From: Collybiopsis luxurians FD-317 M1
Lineage: Eukaryota > Basidiomycota > Agaricomycetes > Agaricales > Omphalotaceae
Reading direction: 5' to 3'
Length of the DNA stretch: 64,000 bases
Assembly: GCA_000827265.1 (NCBI GenBank)
Contig: KN834797.1
Location: 160,170 to 224,169 of the forward strand
Numbering within the stretch: the first letter of the stretch is position 1; every line of letters begins with the position of its first letter. The translations under genes and the position numbers were made by a program. Shown one piece after another: positions 23,801 through 34,364 of this stretch. The notes below the pieces were generated by a model. That model saw nothing but the letters and a program-made list of their open reading frames with translations. It did no database searches and was not told the DNA's origin.

Positions 23801-25357
23801 NNNNNNNNNNNNNNNNNNNNNNNNNNNNNTGTGGTGTCTGGCTCTCATGATAAGACAGTAAGAATTTGGAATGCTCAAACAGGTCTGCAGGCTGGGGAGC
23901 CACTCAGAGGCCACACTGACAAGGTTACATCGGTAGCATATTCATCTGATGGTCAATATGTGGTATCAAGCTCTTGGGATCATACAGTAAGGATTTGGAA
24001 TGCTCAAACAGGCCTGCAAGGCAGGGGGCCACTCAAAGGCCACACTCATTATGTTTTCTCAGTGGCATATTCACCTAGTGGTCAACATGTGGTGTCTAGC
24101 TCTGGGGATCATACAATAAGAATTTGGAATGCTCAAACAGGTCTTCAAGTTGGGGAGCCACTCAAAGGTCACACTAAAGGGGTTACCTCAGTGGCATATT
24201 CACCTAATGGTCAATATGTGGTGTCTGGTTCTTCTGATGAGACAGTAAGAATTTGGAATGCTCAAACAGGTCTGCAGGTTCAGGAGCCACTCAAAGGCCA
24301 CACTCAATGGGTTAACTCAGTGGCATATTCACCTAATGGTCAATATGTGGTGTCTGGCTCTCATGATAAGACAGTAAGAATTTGGAATGCTCAAACAGGT
24401 CTGCAGGTTGGGGACCCACTCAAAGGCCACACTAGTGGGGTTACCTCAGTGGCATATTCACCTGATAGTCAATATGTAGTGTCTGGCTCTTGGGATGATA
24501 CAGTAAGAATCTGGAATGCTCAAACAGGTCTCCAGGTTGGGAAGCCACTCAAAGCCCACATTCAAATGGTTACTTCAGTGGCATATTCACCTGATAGTCA
24601 ATATGTGGTGTCTGGCTCTTATGATAAGACAGTAAGAATTTGGAATACTCAAACAGGTCTGCAGGTTGGGGAGCCACTCAAAGGCCACACTCATTGGGTT
24701 ACCTCAGTGGCATATTCACCTGATGGTCAATATGTGGTGTCTGGCTCATATGATGATACAGTAAGAATTTGGAATGCTCAAACAGGTCTGCAGGTTGGAA
24801 GGCCACTCAAAGGACACACTGATTGGGTAACCTCAGTGGCATATTCACCTGGTGCTCAAAATGTGGTGTCTGGCTCTCATGATAAGACAGTAAGAATTTG
24901 GAATGCTCAAACAGGTCTGTGGGCTGGGTTTACCTCAGTGGTGTATTCACCTAGTGGTCAATATGTAGTACCTGATGTTGGGAATAACATCACAAATCAA
25001 GTCCTGCAACCAAATCTTCATTTACATGCTGCTTCACCATCAATGCATGGCCACCAACCTTCCTTCACATCAATGTATACTCCCCCCTCTCAAAAATTTC
25101 ATCACCCAAATGATCTCTTGCAACTTCCTTCTAGTATCCCTTCAGGCTACATTGATGACCAAGGCTGGCTTTGTTCTAATAATGGAGAGCTCATTATTTG
25201 GCTTCTTCCTTGGATGAGACATGGGTTTACAGATAAATGTCAAATCCTTACTATTCCTCCTGATGTCATTAATTGTGCTGTTTCTGTAGACTGGTCAAAT
25301 TTTGTTCATGGAACCCAATGGACTGAATGTTGGAATTCAGCTTCGGCTGCTGTATAA
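20895..25357 (+). CDS. NLR B: NACHT-WD40 STAND receptor, interrupted by an assembly gap
   Basis: Exons 20895-20985, 21037-21156, 21210-22720, 22779-25357 (introns 51, 53, 58 nt). The first exon is longer than in A, C and D, and starts MKHIKNTINFL. Exon 2 carries the motif SGASNIKIQGSSTFNTAGRD. NACHT: Walker A GVAGSGKSA (about residue 126), Walker B VIIIDGLDEW (about 227), sensor VTSRP. The linker contains ASTPHIYVSGCALVP. The WD40 array has two full repeats and part of a third before the gap, and nine more after it, nearly identical apart from a few positions. A His/Ser/Pro-rich linker (LHLHAASPSMHGHQPSFTSM) precedes the tail (DQGWLCSNNGELIIWLLPW). The gap is 495 Ns, which breaks the frame; a 487-nt gap would restore it and give 1430 residues. 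No internal stop is seen, so I take it as functional with a mis-sized gap. Confidence 0.85.
23335..23829. other. Assembly gap of 495 Ns within the WD40 repeats of NLR B
   Basis: The gap begins inside a repeat just after GATGAGACAG and resumes inside another at TGTGGTGTCTGGC. With a 129-nt repeat unit the true missing length should be 100 + 129n nt. Confidence 0.95.
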
Positions 25358-25960
25358 AACACAATGTAAGTTGTCCTCTTCTTGAACTCCCTGGCACAAT
25401 GTTCCTATATAAGCTTGTTGCCAGCAGTAGACATTCCCAATTAGTATAGACTCATGGGCTTGCAGGAAAGGGGTGGGGCACAAGTCATGAGGAATTATAA
25501 TTACACAGTGAAGCTTGAAATGTATATAAAACAAACAACAATAGTCCAGTCTATATTTAGAAGTGAGTTTAAATCAGTATAAAGTTGGCCCGGCCAGTAC
25601 CATGATATTGCTGCCCACAGTGGTATGAGGTCTCTTCCAGCAGGATTACCCATCAAGCAAAGTGGAAATGGAACAAGAGGATATATATTTTCAATACTGC
25701 TTGTTTTGATCTGTACTGTAAATAATGGTATATGGAATACTCAGTGTTTGCTATGGCACTGTTAAAAGTTAGTACTCCACTTTCAAGCTTGAGCAAAGAA
25801 CATGCAATAATAGTGTAAAGTCACTGCCACCATTTGGTGTGGTCAAGGTAAGGTTACAGTACAGTTACAGTAAGGGTTATGGTAAAAGCTAGTGGCCCAA
25901 GAATGAAGTTAGACTATGTGCATAATGCATACCAACACTGATCATTAACTTTGGATTTTC
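25358..25960. repeat. NLR 3' flank repeat, copy 1
   Basis: The sequence after the NLR B stop ('aagttgtcctcttcttgaac', 'tataagcttgttgccagcag', 'cttgcaggaaaggggtgggg', 'actcagtgtttgctatgg') recurs at 29201-29900 and 46256-46750, each time directly after an NLR C-terminal tail. It is the conserved 3' untranslated or downstream part of the duplicated unit. Confidence 0.8.
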
Positions 25961-27359
25961 TTTGGTCTATCCAGGGATATAGTACTCCACTGGTTTTGCA
26001 CTGGTTGTGCCATGATAATAATGATAGATGTGGGTTTCTTCTTCATATATTCTCCACTCAATACCATAAATGATATGATTATACATACATCTGAAAATTC
26101 ACCCTTGGCCCAGGCCAAGTTTAGTGCTCTGAGTCCACTCAGGATATGGCCCAAATACTGGGCAGCCTCAGGCATTAAGGGGTGCCGGGGTTCCCAGGGT
26201 TCCCAAGGCTTATGCCCAGATCCTGTGCAACCCTGGGAAAACCTCAGGTGCCCTGGTGGAGCCCTGGGGCTCCCTAGCATGAGCCTGGGAACTAAATCCC
26301 ATGAGCAATTTCTATTAAAGCTATTATATGCTTCCCATGCTCTTCCTACTGCATCTCGACAGCCATTTTTCAATCCAACACTCTAATTTCAATTTGCAAA
26401 CTCATTATCAAGCTTGTGGCAATGAAATTGGAACCTTTGTTTTGTGCGCATGCTTAAGGTGAGTCATGTACCAACTTGTTGACACAACCCACTATAATGT
26501 CATACTGAAAGAATCCATTTCTCAGAAGAATGAGAAGCAAGCTCCTCAGAAGAATACTGAAATGGAGCAGATGGTATCCAAAGTCAATTCAATGTGAGTT
26601 TTAACATTAGTATTTAATGCCATGTTTTATTAAAGCATCTGAGCAGGACCTATGACACCTATTAAATTGGGTCAGTAATGAAAATCCATATATCCTTACT
26701 CAATTCATGACTCTATCTCCTCATTAACTCACAGAATCACCAGAGGTTGCCACTGCACCTCCAAGCCCTATACTGCATCCATACCACATGGGCACACACT
26801 TGCGCTGTGTGCAAAGCTTCAATGACCTCAGCATATCTTTCTAGCTCAAAATTTCCTTTAATCCAGCAGTCTCAGTTATCTCCAGCCCTGAATCTTAACC
26901 TCCACTGTGATGCATTAGCAGCTTGATATCTTCTCTATCAAAACACACACTTTCTGAATATGAGGCCATCGATAAATTCTGCACACCATGCTTCAGCTAA
27001 TACTTATCACCATTTCCATACTGAAATTTCTAATCTCTTTTCCTGGGTCACTGTGGTTGCACCATTCTAGTTGTACATACATATAATTCAGAAAACAAAG
27101 GCACTAGTTCAATATATTGTATATACATTGTATGTGCTGGAAAGAATGAGATCACCAACAACCAAGTCTTACATGTATATGCAATGTTCTTTTGGGTCTG
27201 TTTATGAGAAGGACAATAGGCCTGGGCAAGTCACTTGTACTTCAAAAAGCACAGGTACTTTGAAAGCAAAGGTTTTGTTGAGTTTGCTGAGTTTCTGGCT
27301 TCTGTGTAGCCTCATCAACTGTGAGAATTATACACACTGTATGCATGTGACCTGTGCTG
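25961..27359. other. CpG-poor intergenic DNA with one hairpin
   Basis: No gene seen. A GC-rich patch at 26180-26290 holds an 11-bp perfect inverted repeat: TTCCCAGGGTT (26191-26201) and AACCCTGGGAA (26229-26239), which would form a stem with a 27-nt loop. The rest is ordinary AT-rich sequence with almost no CpG. Confidence 0.4.
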
Positions 27360-28895
27360 CTCCTCCATTGAAGGCTTGACATCATATGAAACTGTATTGA
27401 ATATCATCAGATCATCCATAATCCCGTTGATTACAAATTGAATATTCACCATGCCTCCATGCATCTCACCTGAACTGGAAGGATCATTGTTGTCAAACAT
27501 CACCACTGCTCCTGCATTATTGTAATATTCCTGTGGCAATGGAAGATATGGAGCAGTACTTCATTTCTGCATCTGAGGGAAGGACAGAGGACTGGGCTAG
27601 TAAGGGTAGGATTGCATTTTGAACATTGGTGTACTGTACAGGGAGTTGGCAGGTCCACCTCCATTTGAATAGCCAACTGTGCCATATGGACTCAATGATG
27701 GTGACAATGAAAATTGACCATTGAAGCTGTCAACACCTGCTCCTGGCATCTGATTGAATTGGAAATTGTATGAAGTTGCTGCTTCTGGTGTAGCATCGTA
27801 GGATGTTGGAGAGTTGACATATATCTGCTAAAGGTTGTGATTGTATTGCCTAGACAAAATCAAGGGACCACTGACAGCTTGAGGAGAAGCCATTTTCATG
27901 GATCATTGTTGCTCCTCATAGTCAGCCATTGGATAATCTGCAGGAGGATGAAGACAATGTTAAATCTTGCCTTGGTCTCTGAACATGCAGACAAGGGTCC
28001 TGAGAGAGTGAGGACAAGTGAGGACAATAAGCAAACTGTTCCTGGGCAGCAGCAGCTTGAAGTTGCAGGATTGTTGGGGACTAGAAGGGTAACAAAGGGT
28101 GAGGAGTAGCAGGAGATGCCTGGGACTGAGACTGCTGAGGAAGGGTGGACATAGGTCTCCCACCTGCATTCAAAGGTTTCTTCATGACCAGTGTACCATT
28201 TGCACTTGTGGTAGCTGTGCTGCTGACACTCACAGATTATTGCCTGCTTGGAACCAGCATAGAAACACTTGTCAGAAGCTATGTTATCACAAAATTCAAT
28301 GTAAGAGGTGATCCATCCTTAGCTGGATGTTTCCTCATGCCAACAGCAGGATAAGGTTTCTTTTGCTTCTTTTCCTTGTCATTGCCTTTAGGCAACATAT
28401 TCACACTCAAAGGCTCATACTTGGGCTTGTCAGCTGCGCCATTAACTGCAGGGCATGGAGGCAGCCACTTTGAAGGCAGCGGAGGCTGAGAAGAAGCAGC
28501 CCCAACACTGGAGCTGATGCAAAATCTTGTGAACCAGGAGAAGGGGCTGTTGTGGGGTGCTGGTGGAATAGTCAGATAGACATATGCAGGAGCAGATGTT
28601 ACAGGTGATCAGCTAAGCTTGTCCAATTCATGATGTTTATGTTTCAACAGAATGTTTGGACTTGCTGAACTTCCACCTCTATACAAACCACTGCCAATTT
28701 CAGCCCTATGCTTCAGTGCCTCAATAATCTGAATGGAGTCTTTGGAATTAATAATGAATGTTGCACCAATAGCAGAGCCAAATTTAGAATCAGCAACACT
28801 TTTCAGAATTTCCAGTGCAACATCAATGTCTTCCATAGCAACTGCAGCCCACATCATTGAGGGCTGTTTTATGATGGCAGCATCAAAGATAGCTC
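27360..28895 (-). pseudogene. Decayed minus-strand gene, Ser/Gln/Tyr-rich product, unidentified
   Basis: Read on the minus strand, coding-like segments follow each other in the same direction with stops and frame changes between them. They are: FDAAIIKQPSMMWAAVAMED with a following helical stretch (28893-28609), a KYEPLSVNMLPKGNDKEKK segment (near 28400), a TSYNFQFNQMPGAGVDSFNG segment (near 27730), an YSNGGGPANSLYSTPMFK segment, and PQEYYNNAGAVVMFDNNDP (27537 onward). The composition suggests a disordered regulatory protein with one folded N-terminal part, but I recognise no domain. Several in-frame stops and very low CpG content indicate long-standing inactivation. Confidence 0.4.
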
Positions 28896-28956
28896 AAGGG
28901 AGAGGGTAAAAGTTGAACAGGCCCAGCAAAAGACAGACTGGGATAGGTCCAGAGAA

Positions 28957-29200
28957 TCCCTTGCAACTTCCTTTTGGTATCCTTTCAGGCTACATTGATG
29001 ATTGAGGCTGGCTTTGTTCTGATAATGGAGAGCTCATTATTTGGCTCCCTCCCTGGATGAGGCAAGGATTTGCAGATAAATGTCAAATCTTCACTATTCC
29101 TCCTAATGCTGGTGATTGTGCTCTTTCTGTGGACTGGTCAAACTTTGTGCATGGAACCCAGTGGACTGAATGTTGGGATTCAGCTTCTGCTGCTGTATAA
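28957..29200 (+). pseudogene. NLR C-terminal tail fragment 1
   Basis: It matches the last 80 or so codons of NLR B and C: LQLP..., then GYIDD followed by an in-frame stop (TGA) instead of a glutamine or arginine codon, then GWLCSDNGELIIWLPPW, and it ends at the same codon (SASAAV, stop at 29198-29200). Nothing of the WD40 array or NACHT domain precedes it; the 3' flank repeat follows. It is the stump of a deleted NLR copy. Confidence 0.85.
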
Positions 29201-29900
29201 AGTACAATGTAAGTTGTCCTCTTCTTGAACTCATTGACACACTGATCCTATATAAGCTTGTTGCCAGCAGTGGACATTTCTGATCAGCATAACACCATGG
29301 ACTTGCAGGAAAGGGGTGGGACACAGGCAATGAGGAATTATAGTTGCACAGTGAAGTTTGAAATGTACATGAAAGAAACAACAATAGTCCTGCTTGTATA
29401 TAAAAGGTGAGTTGGAATCAGTGTAAAGTTGGCCTGGCTGGTACCCTCATATTGCTGCCAATGGTGGTATGGGGTCTCTCACAGTGGGATGACCCATTAA
29501 GCAAGGTGGAAATGGAAAAAGAGGATATATGTTTTCAATACTGCTTATTTTGATCTGTACTGTAAATAGTGATATATGGAATACTCAGTGTTTGCTATGG
29601 TACTGTTAAATTTTAAAAGTTAGTGCTGAACTTTCAAGCATAGGCAAAGAATAGTCATGCATCCGATAAAGTGTAAATTCACTACCACCATTTGGTGTGA
29701 TCAAGGTAAGGTTACAGTAAAAGCTAATGACCCATAAACATCCATACCTTTAAGAGAGGAATTAGACTGTGCGCAGAGTGCATGTCACCACTAATCATTG
29801 ACTTTCAATTTTCTTGGGATATGGTACTCCATTGGTTGTGCTGTGATTACAATGATAGACTGAGTTTTCCTCATACATTCTCCACTCAATGCCAAAGTAA
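29201..29900. repeat. NLR 3' flank repeat, copy 2
   Basis: Same sequence as at 25358-25960 and 46256-46750, again directly after an NLR tail. It is diverged by scattered substitutions and small indels, including a longer 'gttaaattttaaaagtta' segment near 29607. Confidence 0.8.
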
Positions 29901-30810
29901 ATGATATAATTGTACATAGGTTAGAATTTTTACAGTGGTTCAATGAAGGTGAACTGGTTTTGCCGCCGGTTGCTGGTAAGTATGAGGAGTCTAAATTTGG
30001 AGATTAACTCAGGAGTTGGAGGAAAGATACCAGGAATCAGCCATGATGTAGACTAGAGAGTGTGAAGAGATTTTGTCAGTACCTGAACACTGTGTGCTCA
30101 GTTGAAGGATCATCAAGAATGGAAGTACCTTGAAAAGATTGCATGCATAGTTGAAAACTGATGATCAAGTGTGCAGAAGCTTGAACTCTTGACATGTGCA
30201 GGGGTTGGACAGGCAATAGAGATGGAGTCATTCTTACTCTTTGAGCTCGCTGTCAGGCCTATTGATGACAGAGAAGTGTTGAGTGAGTCAAATAATGGCA
30301 CTGAATGTCTGGAACTTGAATGTGATTGGTGGGCCTACTAGGGATGGCTGAGGGTCTCACGGTTATAGGATTGGTCATTCAATTGTTTGCCACAGCCTCC
30401 AACTGTTATATTCCATCAGGCAAACCAGCTCTATTCCCGCTCCAACGATGAATGCACACAAAATGTTTAGGCTGCCTGAGCTTGTTCTTTTTTTTGGATT
30501 ACTAATTTTTTTTTTCTCACTTCTTGCTTTGATACACATTCAATGAGGTGGGTTTGTTCTGGATCCTGAGTCTGAACTGGGACCGACTTGTACAGATTAG
30601 GCTTGGATAGGGAATTTTGTTCTAGACACCATCAATTTCTCACCTTTGCCTCATTTCTCTCACCAACAACACCCTGAATCTCAAGTTGAAGATTGAAGCG
30701 AGGGCATTGTCAGTTCATGTTAGCCTTTGAAGGTCTAGTTTGTGGTAAGAGAACCCCAGATTTTGTGCCTCGCTTTTTCTCTCCCTGACATTTCTTTTCC
30801 TTAGGCTACC
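29901..30810. other. Intergenic, CpG-poor
   Basis: No gene recognised. A T-rich tract (30485-30517) lies before relic copy IV. The end of this stretch may hold upstream exons or the promoter of that relic. Confidence 0.35.
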
Positions 30811-32420
30811 ATGTCCTCATCTGACCCAATATCACCTCCAGCCATGGACTGTACACCCTTCCTCACCCATCTCGTAGTCCTTCTCTCCATATTTGACAAA
30901 CCCATCCCAGCAAAGGGCAGTAAACCCAAGAAATCAACCACTCCAAATCATCCCAATCACCCCATTGATATGCCGCCCCTTACACACCTGCACACCCCCC
31001 GACAGCCTCTATCCCCCTCCCTACATACACCGGCCCATCCGACTGGCGCACAGATACCATCCTGCACAGCTTGGACAACATCATCCACAGGATGCAAAGT
31101 GCTGAAGCCGTCGCAGAGGCCGCCGGTACTCCTACCACCACCATGACTGCTCCATTGCATCATCTGTATTTACCATACTATCATCCTCGCCAATGGCCGC
31201 TTCCACCTTCTCATTCAACAGCGGTGATAACGGCGGCATTTTTGTCTGCATCGGTGGAGCAGATGTGGCCTGGGATGAATGGGAATCTGGAGAGCAATGA
31301 TGGTGTTCCTGCGGGAGGGAGGATGAGGACAACATTGGCAATGAGTGTTGGCATTGATCATTGGTAGGAGGTCACCTGAAGGAGTTGGTATGTCCCTTTT
31401 TTTGCTTTACCTTTTCAATTTTTTATGTATCACAATGTTTTTGTCAATTATTATTATTATTACTATTATTTTTCAATTTTTTTCAATTTTTTATTTCCAT
31501 CTCAATACATACCCATTATATTTGTATTTGTTTCACCCAACTAACCCATCCTATCCTCATTTTTTTTCTCTCTAGTTGCCTCTCCTGGTTCAACCACAAC
31601 CACTACAACCAACCCCCATCTCACCACTTCCACCACCAACACTATCAACAGTTCCAATGCCTTCAGTCTAGGTTTAGGACTAGGTCTCTCTGCAAGCACC
31701 CTGCTCACATCCAGAAGCATGTCCATGCACCAAGCAGCACAGGGACTCATTACCCCCAGTCGATATGCCAGTGCAGTGGGGAACCACTGTGCATGGAGTG
31801 TTAACGCTGGGCACAGTCATGCGACCTCCACTTCATCTGGGTCGAATGGGTCTGCAACTGCTGTTCAACAGCAGTAGACATTGGCAAGGGGTAAGGCTGG
31901 TGCTAAGGATAAGGATAGGGATGGGAAAGGTGCAGATAACACCACTGCTGCTGCTGCTACTGCGCAGTGGTCACTCCTGTGTCTGTTTCATTGGAGAAAT
32001 CAGTGTCAAGTATCTCAATGGCTTCCCCATTCTCGCCTATCATGTTGGGTGAGCATGGGGAGAGTGTGTTGCCAAAGAAGAATGCGAATGCAAACACTGG
32101 TGCTGGTGCTGGTGTTTCGGAAGGGGAGAAGAAGGACAAACCCCACATGCAATCCCAATCCCAGCGGCCATCTTTTGCTCAAAGCCTTACCCGATCCCAA
32201 TCTCACTCTGTCGAATCAAGCAGGGATGAATTGGACAATACATTCCAGACAGCTGCTGATGATGCTCTTGCACTTGGGGTGGGAGTGGGTATGTCTCCTT
32301 TGCAGTCTGATGAAGATGAGGATGATGGCAATGACAACAACAAGGAGGATGAGGAAGAGCAAGCAGTCCCAATAATTGATAGGATGAATGAGATATCTTT
32401 CGCTACTAATGGAGTAGAGG
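30811..32420 (+). pseudogene. Relic of the Ser/Gly-rich acidic protein gene (copy IV, best preserved)
   Basis: Readable parts: MSSSDPISPPAMDCTPFLTH at the start, a GPSDWRTDTILHSLDNIIHR segment near 31030, an SPEGV splice site at about 31390 with an intron of some 180 nt to 31574, then a long Thr/Ser-rich exon (31576-31878) holding LGLGLGLSASTLLTSRSMSM and ending on a stop. A further frame (31967-32617) has VSSISMASPFSPIMLGEHGE and an acidic SDEDEDDGNDNNKEDEEEQ tract. The order and the intron match the copies at 36.4, 55.9 and 7.7 kb, which shows that they descend from one gene. Stops and frame changes between parts suggest a pseudogene, although unrecognised introns could account for some of them. 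Family unknown. Confidence 0.45.
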
Positions 32421-32957
32421 CCCAGTGTTGGACTATTAGTAGTCAAGAGAAATGTAGTAACTTAGTGTGTATGTATCTCTATGTAGCTTGCAACATTTTT
32501 AATGAACAAGCAAAAGTAGTTCACCTGACAAATTTAGTAGTAGGGGTGTGTAGTTACTGTATCACTCAGATCAGCTCTTTGTTACTACTTTTTCAGACTT
32601 GTCCTCACTTGCCGTAGTGACGCTGCAATGTTTGATGATGAGTCAGTCAAAATACTGCATATGAGCATATCCGTCAAGGCCTCTCATTGCCACATCCAAC
32701 CAACTGCTCCACCCCCTCTGATGCTTGCTATGAGAAAGGAGCGGTGCATGCAGGCTTTAGCCTGCTACACTTGTGATGGCAACTTACCTGGTTTGTACAC
32801 GAGTCTATCAGTCCTATTTGATGCTGCTTCATGGATATGTATACTTAATGCAACTAGGCTTGTTATACTGAGCTCGTCAGTGGTGTAACTGTTAAATTGG
32901 TGCAATTGGGGGAGGAGTGTCCAATGCATCTTTGCAGTTTATGTTCCTGATTTGGTA
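32421..32957. other. Downstream remainder of relic copy IV
   Basis: The stretch 32640-32880 matches the region after the relic gene in the other blocks ('gtcaaggcctctcattgcc', 'acacgagtctatcagtcctat'). No intact frame. Confidence 0.4.
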
Positions 32958-32961
32958 TTAA

Positions 32962-33450
32962 CTACATCTCCGCAGGTGAGCTAATCTTTTCTTAAAGAAC
33001 ATTTCAATGTCATTATAAGCAGTGTAATCATTGGTCAAATCAAAATCTCTAACAAGCTCCTTGTTGACCATTGCCCTGTGAATTTCAGTGTTGAGGTGGC
33101 TTGTTACCACAACCCGAAGCCACTGAATCTTGATCAAAGATTGCAAATGGTCCAGAAGAGCATACTGCTCCATCAGCTTCCCCCATTCATCTAGTCATCA
33201 ATTATAATGACAGTGAGCTTTGATGTGACTGCACATAGGGGTTCAAGTACAATGGCCAACTACTCCTCTTGAGATATACTTTGTGCATGCAATGAAACAT
33301 CTTCCTGAAGTGTAGTTAACAATGCTGCAGCATATTCCTTATGCAACTTTTCCAGATGATAACAAATGGTTGGAATCAGCAGAGAAGTATTGCTTGTGTC
33401 TTGCCAGCCTTTTACACAGTGAAATGTTGGTACAGTGTTTCCCTTCATTG
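32962..33450 (-). pseudogene. NACHT-domain fragment of an NLR, inverted
   Basis: On the minus strand the segment reads FHCVKGWQDTSNTSLLIPTI and on through LQEDVSLHAQSISQEE, then (in a shifted frame) SKLTVIIID, and then LRVVVTSHLNTEIHRAMVNK to YNDIEMFFKKRLAHL. This is the middle of the NACHT exon as in NLR C and D, without Walker A and without the rest of the protein. The frame breaks at Walker B (IIID followed by a shift and stop). It is the only NLR piece in the window on the minus strand. Confidence 0.85.
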
Positions 33451-33536
33451 GACCATTTAGAAACCCTGGCCTGAGGTACTTTCATAGTTAGAGCTTCTAG
33501 CACATTGAGCCTGTGTCTGGACTGCATTAACTGCTT

Positions 33537-33800
33537 CAAGTGGCATATTCACCAGGTGCTCAATATGTGGTGTCCGACACAAGGAGTAATATCACAACTA
33601 AAGTCTTGAACCATAACATCAATTTACCTAGTGCTTCACTGTCAGTGCACAGCCACCACCCTTCTCCCACATCAATGTCTGTCTCCCCCTCTAAATCATC
33701 CCTCACCCAGTGGGGTGTTACATTCTGCTTCCTCCCAGGTTACATTGATAACTGTGGCTGGCTTTGTTCTGATGATGGCAAACTCATCCTTTGGCTTGAA
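33537..33800 (+). pseudogene. NLR WD40-end and tail fragment 2
   Basis: The plus-strand frame reads AYSPGAQYVVSDTRSNITTK, then a linker like that of NLR B and C (INLPSASLSVHSHHPSPTSM) and the tail GYIDNCGWLCSDDGKLILWL, after which similarity stops. It starts in the last degenerate WD40 repeat and abuts the inverted NACHT fragment within about 90 bases, which suggests an inversion or recombination joint. Confidence 0.8.
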
Positions 33801-34364
33801 TTGCCCTATAAGTATCAAGTATCCTTTAGTTATCCCTTCTTAAACTCCTTGTTACCTTGTTCATCTACTTAGTCAGGATTTTACCATTCAATACTTTTTG
33901 TGATTTCCTTTTTCTTTTCTTTCTCTTTTTTTTTATTTTGTAGTGTTACTTCCACTCTTTGTGCTTAGTTGCTGCATTTTTATTCTCAATTTTTCCCTGT
34001 TCATCTTAATTTCTGTTTTTCCTTTTCTACTAGTATCTCAAAACATGCCATGATATGTGCAATCTTAAATTCCAAAATAGCAGTTCAACCTGCCTACAGT
34101 GCAAATGTGAAACTGAAAATCCTTTCTAATGCCAACCATAAAGCAAATCTTTCACTGTGATTTATTTCAAATCTGTACTTTGGCCCGATGCTTTATGCTT
34201 CCCACAGTGCGTGTGTCCATGACTCATTGGAAATAATGAAGAAGTTAGGGCGGACTGCGGTTATGTATGGTGGGTCACTGACCCATAGGCCATGCCTGAA
34301 TCCAAACCCGCATGGATTGATTTGATTTGACCCAACCCAACTCAAGGGTCAGCGGTGTCAATAT
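33801..34364. other. Intergenic, T-rich
   Basis: No gene seen. Poly-T and CT-rich tracts at 33897-33945. CpG frequency rises again after about 34240, marking the border between the CpG-poor region and duplication unit II. Confidence 0.4.

Noticed and set aside
23289..23914. Minus- and plus-strand frames spanning the run of Ns
   Set aside because: They are open only because Ns contain no stops.
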